In this document: one piece after another, positions 26,037-34,485 of the stretch
Position numbering within the stretch: the first letter of the stretch is position 1
Layout: each line of letters opens with the position of its first letter
NCBI GenBank assembly: GCA_965230225.1
Contig: CBDDKM010000006.1
Coordinates: 434,001-498,000 of the forward strand
Length of the DNA stretch: 64,000 nucleotides
Source: CALSMU01 sp965230225
GTDB taxonomy: Bacteria > Bacteroidota > Bacteroidia > Flavobacteriales_D > Parvicellaceae
Direction: 5' to 3'
The notes under the pieces: model-generated
The model's input: the letters and a program-made list of their open reading frames with translations, nothing else
Databases searched by the model: none
Told to the model about the DNA's origin: nothing
Made by a program: the position numbers and the translations under genes

Positions 26037-26096
26037 CATTTATTTGATTTTGGTTGATCCCTAAATGTAACCCGCATTGTTCAATTTTCAGATAAC

Positions 26097-26129
26097 AAAA
26101 ACCATCGGCTGGGCGAGTCGGTGGTTTTT
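26097..26129. terminator. Bidirectional terminator between the barrel gene and the tube gene
   Basis: AAAAACCATCG (26097-26107) pairs with CGGTGGTTTTT (26119-26129), 11 bp with one wobble. A runs on one side and T runs on the other let it serve both converging genes. Confidence 0.8.
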
Positions 26130-26571
26130 AGTTTACCTGATTAAAAGAGGAGTATGCAAACTCTAAAGATTCAATGGCAATTTCACCCTCTTGCGATATT
26201 AAATCCGAACAGGACCACTTAACTGGCCAGGCATTTACAAACTCCCATTTCAACACCGTCTTTCCTACGGCATTGTTTAAGCAAACTTCCAGGTCCTTTG
26301 TTTTAATGGTTTCCGATAAGTCTGAATCTATAGTCTCCATTACCCATTTTAGAATGGGAGAACCAGATGGAGCAAGCCCTCTTTTTAATACCAGGTTTTG
26401 AAACTTGGCAGTTGTAGGGATTTTATATTTAAATCGATCCTCGCCACCTGTTTCAATGATGTCTTTTTCTAAGGTAATTCCAGAAGCTTCGGAAAATGAT
26501 ATATCTTCTGTAGCACCTTTAATGGAAAGTTTGAAATAAAATGAGACTGGTGGGTAGCTTGAATTTTTCAT
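26128..26571 (-). CDS. Contractile injection system tube protein (T4 gp19 family), orphan
   Basis: 147 residues, typical length. Pattern of the inner-tube protein of phage tails and extracellular contractile injection systems: FSEASGITLEKDIIETGGED, NLVLKRGLAPSGSPILKW, WEFVNAWPVKWSCSDL and IAIESLEFAYSSF. In complete systems this gene sits with sheath, baseplate and spike genes; none of these is within this window. Instead it stands back-to-back with a candidate cargo gene. It may supply a dedicated tube cap or layer to a system encoded elsewhere, or be a relic. Family call very secure. Confidence 0.92.
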   Translation of the reverse strand: MKNSSYPPVSFYFKLSIKGATEDISFSEASGITLEKDIIETGGEDRFKYKIPTTAKFQNLVLKRGLAPSGSPILKWVMETIDSDLSETIKTKDLEVCLNNAVGKTVLKWEFVNAWPVKWSCSDLISQEGEIAIESLEFAYSSFNQVN

Positions 26572-26639
26572 AATTGTGAAGTTAATAGTATTGTTGAGAA
26601 GTAATTTAAATACTAAAACAAATACCTCAATTTTAATTC

Positions 26640-26647
26640 TAAATTTG
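26640..26647 (+). promoter_or_regulatory. -7 box of the candidate cargo gene
   Basis: TAAATTTG, an exact TAnnTTTG match 23 bases before the ATG at 26671. Confidence 0.55.
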
Positions 26648-26670
26648 AAACGGATACCCCATAATTAAAC

Positions 26671-27453
26671 ATGAAAAGCTACTCCTCAAACTCTTCTAAA
26701 GATCAATCCTCATCTGCGGCTTCTTCTACCAATCTTGATTTAGAAAACTCAAGTAATAATTCGTTTACGGACAATAGTCATATTTCTACTGCGCAAAGAG
26801 CACTCACTAATACTGTTAAAAGAGGCTCAAGTAACTCCAGCAATGCCATTCAGAGAATTACATTTATGGGGGCCAATGTTGACATTAATGGCTTAACTCT
26901 CGACGAAGCAAGAGAACACCTGGGGCGCCTAAGAATGATCCGAGGAAGATCTGGTGCTGGTTTTGTAATGCAACCGGCTCAATATGAATACGACCCTGCT
27001 GATGAAGCTGCTTTACAGTTAAGAATCCAGGCACTGGAAGCTGCCGCTCTTGAGGCTCGAAGAGTTGCAGTTAGAGACCGACTAATTGCACATCTTGCCG
27101 CTCAGGCCACTGCTGCGGATTGGACTGGGCAGCCAGGATGGGTAGGCTCTGGATTAGCAGCGGTAGATGGTGGCGAAACAATAGGAGGAAATGTTGCTAC
27201 AGATGATGTAGAAGCGAGATGGACTACCTTTTTAGGGGGCGGGCCGTATACTCATAGACATCCACGAACTGGTGCTGTAGACGCAACACGGCTGGTTTCT
27301 GCAGATGGACAAAGAAGCATCAGGTATGGAGATCACGAAAGAAACTCAGCTGCCAATCAACATCACTTTCATGAAGAGACCTGGACACATAACCCAGGTG
27401 CACCGGGAACAATAACCTGCACAAATGTTTTAAGAAGAGCTCCGGTAACTTAA
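26671..27453 (+). CDS. Candidate injection-system cargo / polymorphic toxin
   Basis: 260 residues, no signal peptide. The first ~60 residues are extremely Ser/Asn/Ala-rich and end in SSNAIQRITFMG; Ser/Asn-rich leaders with an IQR-type end occur in proteins loaded into contractile injection systems. The middle (~70-150) is a charged helix. The C-terminal ~90 residues form a compact domain with GGGPYTHRHPRTG, VSADGQRSIRYGDHE and ANQHHFHEETW; these His/Asp/Glu clusters look like a metal-dependent toxin core, possibly a nuclease (inference). It faces the orphan tube gene and is followed ten bases later by a small gene that could be immunity. No named family assigned. Confidence 0.6.
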   Translation: MKSYSSNSSKDQSSSAASSTNLDLENSSNNSFTDNSHISTAQRALTNTVKRGSSNSSNAIQRITFMGANVDINGLTLDEAREHLGRLRMIRGRSGAGFVMQPAQYEYDPADEAALQLRIQALEAAALEARRVAVRDRLIAHLAAQATAADWTGQPGWVGSGLAAVDGGETIGGNVATDDVEARWTTFLGGGPYTHRHPRTGAVDATRLVSADGQRSIRYGDHERNSAANQHHFHEETWTHNPGAPGTITCTNVLRRAPVT

Positions 27454-27462
27454 ATTTGAAAA

Positions 27463-27843
27463 ATGGAAATAGAAATTGTAAATATAGAATCCAACCACCC
27501 CAACGAACCAGTGGTTGATGTAAAAAGTGAATATGGCACTTTTAGAGGAGTTTGGCGATCTTCTCTCCCAAACATAGGAGATACGACACATGTTGAGTTA
27601 ACCATTCCTGAAAAACTAGAATGGGGAAAATCTATTGTTGTATCTGAAAATAAAAATCCAGGTATTGTATCAGGTGATCAAACCATCATTGATGGTACTC
27701 TGGAAGGAGTAGACAATCAGCTAATCTATTTGCGATTGGGTAAATCATTATTAATGGTAGAAACTGTTGGGGATATACCTAAAATTGGATCTTCTATCAC
27801 AGCAACTGTTAACAGAATTGAGTTTTCAGATTCTGGGATTTAA
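27463..27843 (+). CDS. Small protein downstream of the candidate toxin, possible immunity protein
   Basis: 126 residues, acidic and beta-rich, cytoplasmic. It begins nine bases after the candidate cargo gene, so the two are co-transcribed. The sequence (VKSEYGTFRGVWRSSLPNIG, then ITATVNRIEF) suggests an OB- or beta-barrel-like fold. Position and size fit an immunity protein, but no family was recognised and other roles (chaperone, adaptor) are open. No clear terminator follows. Confidence 0.6.
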   Translation: MEIEIVNIESNHPNEPVVDVKSEYGTFRGVWRSSLPNIGDTTHVELTIPEKLEWGKSIVVSENKNPGIVSGDQTIIDGTLEGVDNQLIYLRLGKSLLMVETVGDIPKIGSSITATVNRIEFSDSGI

Positions 27844-27973
27844 CATTTAAAAAAGCAACCTTTTTCTGGTCGTTTGTGTCTCTTTTAATAGAAACAAAAC
27901 TTAAAACTCTAACCACATGACCAGCCCTAAAACGTATGTTATTGGGAATGGGATTTAATACCCTACTCCTACC

Positions 27974-30214
27974 ATGCCCCAATTTATTAAGACCTACCTA
28001 TTTCTTTTATCCATATTATTCTGCTCACCAGTTATAGCACAGGATTTATTATACACAACCAACGATGTTGGCGACATTCATTTGGTAAACGCCTCCAATT
28101 GTACTTCAACTTTAGTGGCAAGCGCCGGTCAATCCTTCAAAGACATTGCCTTTAACCCAATAGATCAACATTTATACGCCGTTAATTGGAGTGGTTTGTA
28201 TAAAATCAACCCTCAAACAGGTGTTGTTACTCTGGTTGCACCTGATGACCCAAATGGCTACGCTAATTCTTTGGTTTTCAGCCCTACTGGCGAACTTTAT
28301 GCTATGGGAGGTACAGAAGTATACATCATCGATATTAATACGGGTATTTACAGCCTTCTTGGGGATGTTGGAAACCTCTTTTCTTCCGGTGGAGATTTAT
28401 GTTTTTACGATGGTGACTTATATTATTCCTCGAGCAATTACGAATTAGTAAAAATAAACCTGAACAATTTTCCGAACAGTACTGTAATGGGGCAACTAAT
28501 TCCGGATTCTCAAGTATTTGGACTAGCAACAACTGCTTGCCCTCAAAAACTATACGCCACCATTGGAGATAACGACTTGTATCAATTGTCGGGGCCACAT
28601 TTAATGACCACCACACTTACATGTCCGGCAATAGTACCTGGAATGATTTATGGGGCTGCTCCAGTAGAACATTCGGAATTATATGGAATTGACTTAGGCA
28701 ATGACACTACATTTTGCCATACTACACCATACAACATCAGTTCAAACGTTTCTGGGCAAAACTTTCAATGGCAAGATGGTTCTACAGATTCTACGTTCTT
28801 AATCACTCAATCTGGCACCTACTGGATTGAAGTATCCGATGGAACGTGTTCTCATAGAGATTCGATTACCGTTGATGTACAACAATTACCTACTCCTAAT
28901 TTAGGGAGTGACATTTATGCTTGCAGTGGAGATATTGTTCAAATAGATGGATACACCCCAAATAGTAGTTATGAATGGAGTACCTTATCTACTTACCACA
29001 TTATTACCATAAATCAACCTGGAACCTATTGGGTGGATATCACCAATACTTGTGGGACTGCCAGAGATTCAATTGAGTTGTTTATCAATGAATACCCTGA
29101 ATTGAACCTGGGAGCCGACACATCTCTTTGCCAGGGACAAACCATTACCTTAGACATGACTCAACAGAATGCTACTTATCAGTGGTTGGACGGCTCCACT
29201 ACTCCAACTATAGATATCACTCAGTCCGGAGATTATTGGGGCGAAGTTACTGTTCACGGTTGTTCAACCACGGATACCATATCCATTGATTTTTATAATA
29301 CACTACCCTATGTAAACCTTGGTAACGACACAACTTTATGTGAAGGAGAATCACTGATGCTAAATGCTACATCTTTCGATGCTACTTACCTTTGGAACGA
29401 CGGTTCTCAGTTGGCTATGCAAACAGTTTCTACCCCAGGTTTGATATGGGTTTCAGCAACCAATCACTGTGGTTCAGACACTGATTCAATACTGGTTAAC
29501 TACAACATACTACCCAACCTTAATTTAGGAACAGACACCCTCATTTGCGAAGGAGAAGGGTTTTGGCTTGATGCTTATGAAACCAATGCCAACTATTCGT
29601 GGAACGATGGCTCCACCAGTGATCAAATTTGGGTAGAACATGGCCAAACCTACTGGGTAATTCGAACCATTGATAATTGTAGTCAGTCTGATTCGATTGT
29701 CGTAAATGTGCAGGATTACCCTATTATCAATTTTCCTAACGACACTCTGCTTTGTTTAGGAGAATCACTCTTGTTAGATGCTTCAACACCTAATGCCGCT
29801 TATTTATGGCAGGATCAATCTACCTCTCCTACTTTTAATGTTCTTGAGCCTAATCAATTCTCTGTAGAAGTAACTGTTAATGGGTGTCTCACGGAAAAAA
29901 GTATTCAGGTTGATTACATCGATTGCCAAAATGCCATTGAACTCCCCAATACATTTACTCCTGATGGAGATGGTGTAAATGACCTGTTCAAACCCATTGT
30001 ACATGACGGAATTAAAGATTATCAATTATTTATATACAACCGATGGGGCCAATTGGTTTACACTCATCCCAAAGCCTTAGCTTATGGTTGGGATGGTAGA
30101 AACAATAATGGAGAAATGCTTTCGGAAGGTACTTATTTCTGTGTTTTGAATTACACAACCTACGATGATGAAGAGTATTCATTAACAGGAAATGTATTGT
30201 TGGTTAGGAAATAA
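27974..30214 (+). CDS. T9SS type B-sorted surface protein with Ig-like repeats
   Basis: 746 residues. Signal peptide ending CSPVIAQ. Residues ~20-230 form a beta-propeller-like region (LYAVNWSGLYKINPQTG, LYAMGGTEVYIIDINTG). Five tandem ~85-residue repeats with the pattern NLGxDTxLCxGE...YxWxDGSTxxT then carry to residue ~660. The end is the type B sorting domain (LPNTFTPDGDGVNDLF, YNRWGQLVYTH, GWDGRNNNGEML). It is expected on the cell surface, with an adhesin or structural role. The repeats probably arose by in-gene duplication. Monocistronic as far as can be seen. Confidence 0.92.
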   Translation: MPQFIKTYLFLLSILFCSPVIAQDLLYTTNDVGDIHLVNASNCTSTLVASAGQSFKDIAFNPIDQHLYAVNWSGLYKINPQTGVVTLVAPDDPNGYANSLVFSPTGELYAMGGTEVYIIDINTGIYSLLGDVGNLFSSGGDLCFYDGDLYYSSSNYELVKINLNNFPNSTVMGQLIPDSQVFGLATTACPQKLYATIGDNDLYQLSGPHLMTTTLTCPAIVPGMIYGAAPVEHSELYGIDLGNDTTFCHTTPYNISSNVSGQNFQWQDGSTDSTFLITQSGTYWIEVSDGTCSHRDSITVDVQQLPTPNLGSDIYACSGDIVQIDGYTPNSSYEWSTLSTYHIITINQPGTYWVDITNTCGTARDSIELFINEYPELNLGADTSLCQGQTITLDMTQQNATYQWLDGSTTPTIDITQSGDYWGEVTVHGCSTTDTISIDFYNTLPYVNLGNDTTLCEGESLMLNATSFDATYLWNDGSQLAMQTVSTPGLIWVSATNHCGSDTDSILVNYNILPNLNLGTDTLICEGEGFWLDAYETNANYSWNDGSTSDQIWVEHGQTYWVIRTIDNCSQSDSIVVNVQDYPIINFPNDTLLCLGESLLLDASTPNAAYLWQDQSTSPTFNVLEPNQFSVEVTVNGCLTEKSIQVDYIDCQNAIELPNTFTPDGDGVNDLFKPIVHDGIKDYQLFIYNRWGQLVYTHPKALAYGWDGRNNNGEMLSEGTYFCVLNYTTYDDEEYSLTGNVLLVRK

Positions 30215-30290
30215 GAAGGGATTATCATCTAATTAAAACCAATCAAATAGTACCGCAACTTCGGTTGGATCAAATTATTATATTTATTCC

Positions 30291-30920
30291 ATGATGAGGA
30301 GAATGATTTTACTGTTGATGATATTGGCTCCCTTTATGGCTAAATCTCAGAATAAATATGGGCAGGTTACTGTACAAGGAGGAGCCACTTATTCTGCCTG
30401 GAGAGGAATATACAAAGTTCCATTTAAGGATTACGACACGAAGTTTAAGTTTACATTGGGAGGACAAGCTTCTTTGGATTTTGCTTTGTTTAGAAGGTTA
30501 AGTGTTGGTTTTGGGTTCATTAATCAACAACAACAATTACATATTTCCAACTACCAATACACTTCTAACGGACAAACCATTACCGAAAACCCCACTTTTG
30601 TTGTTAGTGCAAGCGCACTTTACATTAGAGGCTTTTTTCATCATTTAGAGCTGTTTGAAAACACCGACGGGAAACTGGATTTATATGGAGGGATGCACCA
30701 AAACTTTATTTGGTGGCAAAGCAATCATACCAGCAACGATCCCAACTTTTTTACCCTAAGCGAAAACATTCCGGACCTTCCTTCTTTGGTGGGAGGACTA
30801 CGTTATTACCCAACTGAAACCATTGGAGTATACATTGAAGGATCATTTCCTGGAGCATATACTGTTGCATTGGGAGTTTCTGCCAGGTTCAATGGTAGAG
30901 ACAAGTTTTTGAAGGGATAG
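30291..30920 (+). CDS. Outer-membrane beta-barrel protein, small (opacity-type)
   Basis: 209 residues with signal peptide MRRMILLLMILAPFMAKSQ. Alternating polar/hydrophobic strands with aromatic girdle residues (YGQVTVQGGATYSAW, LSVGFGFINQQQQ, ETIGVYIEGSFPGAYTVALG) indicate an eight-stranded barrel. The family cannot be named more closely. It follows the T9SS type B gene by 76 bases on the same strand. Some barrels of this kind assist export or anchoring, but nothing here proves it. Confidence 0.75.
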   Translation: MMRRMILLLMILAPFMAKSQNKYGQVTVQGGATYSAWRGIYKVPFKDYDTKFKFTLGGQASLDFALFRRLSVGFGFINQQQQLHISNYQYTSNGQTITENPTFVVSASALYIRGFFHHLELFENTDGKLDLYGGMHQNFIWWQSNHTSNDPNFFTLSENIPDLPSLVGGLRYYPTETIGVYIEGSFPGAYTVALGVSARFNGRDKFLKG

Positions 30921-31100
30921 TACTTCATTATGCATTAATAATTTCACATTACTCACTATTCATTCATTTTTCATTACCCATTAATCATTTAGACCATTAC
31001 TCATTGCCTTTACTTGCCAAATCCTACCATTCCTACAATCCATTCTAAAATAGGCAACACACCATCGTAAATTGAGGTTATAATACTAAAACCCAAGACG
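30921..31100. other. Intergenic spacer of CATTA/ATTCATT-rich low-complexity DNA
   Basis: Between 30925 and 31005 the motifs CATTA, ATTCATT and ACTCATT recur about ten times with slightly varying spacing. No gene or stable hairpin is visible. It is likely decayed simple-sequence DNA. Confidence 0.5.
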
Positions 31101-31301
31101 ATGGAAAGAAATATTAAAATAAACAACTGGTTTACCATAATCGGTCAGAGTGCTTTAATATTGGGGTTAATCGGTTTTGGAGTTAGCTTCTTCATTTTTA
31201 ATTATTCCCCAATTATTGTATTCACTTCAGCTATTCTATTAGGATTATCAACTGTATTAAATTTGATTCATCTATTTAGGATCAGAAGAGAGTTGCATTA
31301 A
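31101..31301 (+). CDS. Small two-helix membrane protein
   Basis: 66 residues with two membrane helices (~12-31 and ~34-54) and a basic tail (FRIRRELH). ATG start, with no neighbour on the same strand within 160 bases. No family recognised. The hydrophobic pattern is regular enough to be a real gene, but it is short and unsupported by context. Confidence 0.45.
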   Translation: MERNIKINNWFTIIGQSALILGLIGFGVSFFIFNYSPIIVFTSAILLGLSTVLNLIHLFRIRRELH

Positions 31302-31461
31302 GCAATTTAACAACATCATATTTAGTGTGTTAATTTCTCTAGTTGGTCGAATTAATTTTTATTTAACGAGCAACTAATAAACATTATGTAAGTTTATAAA
31401 CTGAATGGTTGATCTTGAAACAATCAATCATTCATAACAACTCTAACTAAACTCACTACTT

Positions 31462-32562
31462 ATGGCCCCCAAACCAGACCACATATACTGGTTTGCTCCT
31501 TACAATGCTAAATGCCCAAGTACTCGTTATAGAGGGTTATACCCTATGCGCCATTTAGCGGAGAACGAACAAACTACTTATTCATTCTTTTACCCTAGTA
31601 GAACGCTAAAGGGAATTAGAAAGTTCTTAACTACCTATTTCAGTATACTGTTTTTCAGGAAGAGAAACTCCACTATTGTTATTCAAAAAGTGTGTAGCAA
31701 TAGTTGGTACGCTAATGCCTTAAAACTGTTGGTACTATTACGTGGCGCTAGAACACAATTCGACATCGACGATGCTGAATACTTGCGGCAAGACACCAAA
31801 ACGCTTCATTTTTTCTTAAAAAAGTGCCAGTTAATTACTGTAGGCAGTAAAGCTTTACAGGATTATTGTGTCAGGTTTAACTCCAATGTAAAGATCATTA
31901 CTTCGCCGGTAATTGATCATGGCCAGGTAAAATCCCAAAGGAATAATTTGTTTCATATTGGCTGGGTAGGTGATTTTGGCAACGGGAATGAAGTATCTAA
32001 AGATTTTTCTCATAAAAAAAGTGTGTTTGAGATATTACTTCCTGCTGTAAGAAAGCTGGACTTCCCAGTAAAGATCACCTTTATAGGAGTTCAGAAAAAG
32101 AATGACGTTATTGAGATAAAAAAATACTTTCAAGATTGCGAGGTAGAACTAGATGTTCCCAGTCACCTATCCTGGAGAAACGACAGCTGGATTTATACTT
32201 TGATCTCCAATTTTGATGTGGGAGTTTCCCCAATGGTTGATCACCCATTTAACCAAAGTAAATCGGCATTTAAAGCCAAACAATACTTATCTGCAGGTGT
32301 GCCTACAATAGCTAGTAATGTAGGAGAAACGAACAAATTCGTTGGAGAACGCAATGGTTTCCTCTGCTCTACTTCCGAAGATTTCTTCGAGGCAATAACC
32401 AAAGTGAAAAATATGAATGATGTGGCCTATTGGGAATTATCCAACAATGCCCGAAATAGCAGACATCAGTTTTCCATGAACAGATACTGTGATGAATTAA
32501 CATCATTGCATGCTCAATTGTCTAAATCTCATAAGCCAGAGGTAGTTCTATCTCAAGGCTAA
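31462..32562 (+). CDS. Glycosyltransferase, GT-B fold (family 4-like)
   Basis: 366 residues, soluble. The C-terminal half carries the nucleotide-sugar site of GT4-like enzymes: IGWVGDFGNGNEVSK at the start of the second Rossmann domain and FKAKQYLSAGVPTIASNVGE with the conserved K and glutamate. The N-terminal half is the acceptor domain (TRYRGLYPMRHLAE, FDIDDAEYL). It may act in cell-surface glycan or exopolysaccharide synthesis. It stands alone rather than in a polysaccharide cluster, so donor and acceptor are unknown. Confidence 0.82.
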   Translation: MAPKPDHIYWFAPYNAKCPSTRYRGLYPMRHLAENEQTTYSFFYPSRTLKGIRKFLTTYFSILFFRKRNSTIVIQKVCSNSWYANALKLLVLLRGARTQFDIDDAEYLRQDTKTLHFFLKKCQLITVGSKALQDYCVRFNSNVKIITSPVIDHGQVKSQRNNLFHIGWVGDFGNGNEVSKDFSHKKSVFEILLPAVRKLDFPVKITFIGVQKKNDVIEIKKYFQDCEVELDVPSHLSWRNDSWIYTLISNFDVGVSPMVDHPFNQSKSAFKAKQYLSAGVPTIASNVGETNKFVGERNGFLCSTSEDFFEAITKVKNMNDVAYWELSNNARNSRHQFSMNRYCDELTSLHAQLSKSHKPEVVLSQG

Positions 32563-32693
32563 AATATGAGCCAAATCATTGTTTGTTTCATTTCAAGCAT
32601 TTTACGAATCCAATAAAGAAGGATAAATTTCTTGTTTCTTCTATTAAAAGTGAGTTCATTTGAGGCAACAACCCCTTGTTTTGAACAACACAA

Positions 32694-34007
32694 ATGAAGA
32701 AAAACAAAAAGGAAATAGGCTTACATCAATTGTATAAGTCATCTCCACAAAAAGCTGTAGAAGAACTACTTGGAGAATCCAAAAGCAACCGAAGAGGATT
32801 TCTTTCCAAATCAGCACTAGCTGCCATGGGAACTCTATTGGGTGGCAAAATTGTATTTGGCGACAACTTCCCCTCAGAAATGATCCCGGCGGGACTAGAT
32901 AATCCAGAAGCATCATTCAACATAGAAGGAAAAAGTGGAGATTTGGTTATCCTTAACGATAAACCGGTTAATGCAGAAACACCTCCGCATTTACTTGACC
33001 CAGACTCTACTCCATCAGACATCATGTTTGTAAGAAACAATGGAATTCCTCCTGTTAATGTAGATCCCACAAAATGGACATTGACCATAGAAGGTGAATC
33101 TTGCATCAATAAGAAAACTTACACCCTAAACGACCTTAAAACAAAATTCAAACACCATACTTACCACCTAACGCTAGAGTGTGGAGGAAATGGAAGAAGC
33201 GAGTTTAATCCACCAGCTAAAGGAAACCAGTGGACTTTAGGTGCTGTAGGATGTTCCGCATGGACAGGTGTGCGATTAAAAGACGTACTGGAAGATGCAG
33301 GAGTTAAAAGCGATGCAGTATACATTGGGTATTACGGTGCCGACACTCATTTAAGTGGAGATCCCAATAAAGTGGTTATTTCCAGAGGAGTTCCTATTAA
33401 GAAAGCTTTAGAAGAAGAATCATTAATAGCCTGGGCCATGAATGGAGAAGATATACCAGCTATGAATGGATATCCTCTACGTTTGGTATTTGGTGGTTGG
33501 CCGGCATCTACTTCAGGTAAATGGCTTAAGAGCATTAGCATTAGAAATATTGTTCACGACGGACCAAAAATGAATGGATACTCCTACCGTGTTCCCAAAT
33601 ACCCGGTTGCTCCTGGCACTGAAGTTCCAGAGGAAGACATGAAGATCATTGAATCCATGCCGGTTAAGTCGCTAATTACCTACCCTAAAACAGGAGCCAT
33701 GGTTGAAGGAAACAGAAAGTTTGAAGTACGTGGACATGCCTGGGCAGGAGATTTAGAAGTAAAAGAAATGCATGTTTCCATCGATTTTGGAGCTACCTGG
33801 CAAAAGTGCGAACTAGAAGCCCCTGTTAATAGATTAGCCTGGCAAAGGTGGAGAACCATGGTATCCTTACCACAAGATGGTTACTACGAGGTATGGGCAA
33901 AAGCCACTGACTCAGAAGGCAAATCTCAGCCATTAGTGGTTCCGGGGTGGAACCCTAGAGGATATTTGAACAATGCTTGTCATAGAATAGCTGTAAAACG
34001 TACTTAG
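32694..34007 (+). CDS. Sulfite dehydrogenase, molybdopterin subunit (SoxC/SorA type)
   Basis: 437 residues. N-terminal twin-arginine motif NRRGFLSKSALAAMG at ~47-61, so it is exported folded. The molybdenum-cofactor domain follows, with HLTLECGGNGRSEF (the cysteine ligates molybdenum) and WTGVRLKDVLEDAG, then a Mo-co dimerisation domain (MVEGNRKFEVRGHAWAG, MHVSIDFGATWQKC). It oxidises sulfite to sulfate in the periplasm, passing electrons to the cytochrome encoded four bases downstream. No other sox genes are in view, so it may protect against sulfite from sulfonate or thiosulfate breakdown rather than serve a full Sox pathway. Confidence 0.9.
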   Translation: MKKNKKEIGLHQLYKSSPQKAVEELLGESKSNRRGFLSKSALAAMGTLLGGKIVFGDNFPSEMIPAGLDNPEASFNIEGKSGDLVILNDKPVNAETPPHLLDPDSTPSDIMFVRNNGIPPVNVDPTKWTLTIEGESCINKKTYTLNDLKTKFKHHTYHLTLECGGNGRSEFNPPAKGNQWTLGAVGCSAWTGVRLKDVLEDAGVKSDAVYIGYYGADTHLSGDPNKVVISRGVPIKKALEEESLIAWAMNGEDIPAMNGYPLRLVFGGWPASTSGKWLKSISIRNIVHDGPKMNGYSYRVPKYPVAPGTEVPEEDMKIIESMPVKSLITYPKTGAMVEGNRKFEVRGHAWAGDLEVKEMHVSIDFGATWQKCELEAPVNRLAWQRWRTMVSLPQDGYYEVWAKATDSEGKSQPLVVPGWNPRGYLNNACHRIAVKRT

Positions 34008-34011
34008 CCAA

Positions 34012-34485
34012 ATGAGCAATAACGACCAGCAAATATCAAACATCGTTAAACACTTTAATCGCCTGATGACATTTTTAGGGATAATTGTGGTTTATTGCTT
34101 AATACAGTTCATCACTCCTTACTTTCCTGAGTTTGTGTGGAGCTCACCTGCAGATGTTATAACACCAGAAGAAGTACTAGTAGAGGAAGAAGAACTCATT
34201 GTTGACGGGATACACGTTGAAAGCGGATTAATTGTAGACGAAGGATATGACCTGGTGGTGACTAATTGCGGGGCTTGTCATTCCTATAAATTGGTGACAC
34301 AAAACAGAGCTACAGAACAAGGCTGGACAGACATTATAAAATGGATGCAAGAGACGCAAAAACTTTGGGATTTAGGAGAGTCTGAAGCATTAATTGTAAA
34401 ATACCTCGGCAAAAATTACGGCCCTGAAAAGAAAGGACGTAGAGAAAATTTAAAAAACATTGAATGGTATGAACTGGAAGATTAA
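34012..34485 (+). CDS. Membrane-anchored c-type cytochrome, partner of the sulfite dehydrogenase
   Basis: 157 residues. An N-terminal membrane helix (~18-36, FLGIIVVYCLIQFITPY) anchors it. A long acidic linker (EEVLVEEEELIVDG) is followed by one heme c domain with CGACH at ~84-88. The partner of SoxC-type enzymes is normally a soluble or di-heme cytochrome (SoxD/SorB); here it is single-heme and tethered, which would pass electrons directly to the respiratory chain. It starts four bases after the dehydrogenase gene, and its end overlaps the next start by 17 bases. Confidence 0.85.
   Translation: MSNNDQQISNIVKHFNRLMTFLGIIVVYCLIQFITPYFPEFVWSSPADVITPEEVLVEEEELIVDGIHVESGLIVDEGYDLVVTNCGACHSYKLVTQNRATEQGWTDIIKWMQETQKLWDLGESEALIVKYLGKNYGPEKKGRRENLKNIEWYELED

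Noticed and set aside
30925..31005. CATTA/ATTCATT-rich stretch as a regulatory repeat array
   Set aside because: Spacing is irregular and the motif drifts, which fits simple-sequence DNA.
32656..33541. Minus-strand ORFs inside the sulfite dehydrogenase gene
   Set aside because: Shadows of a well-recognised gene; no start context or family features.
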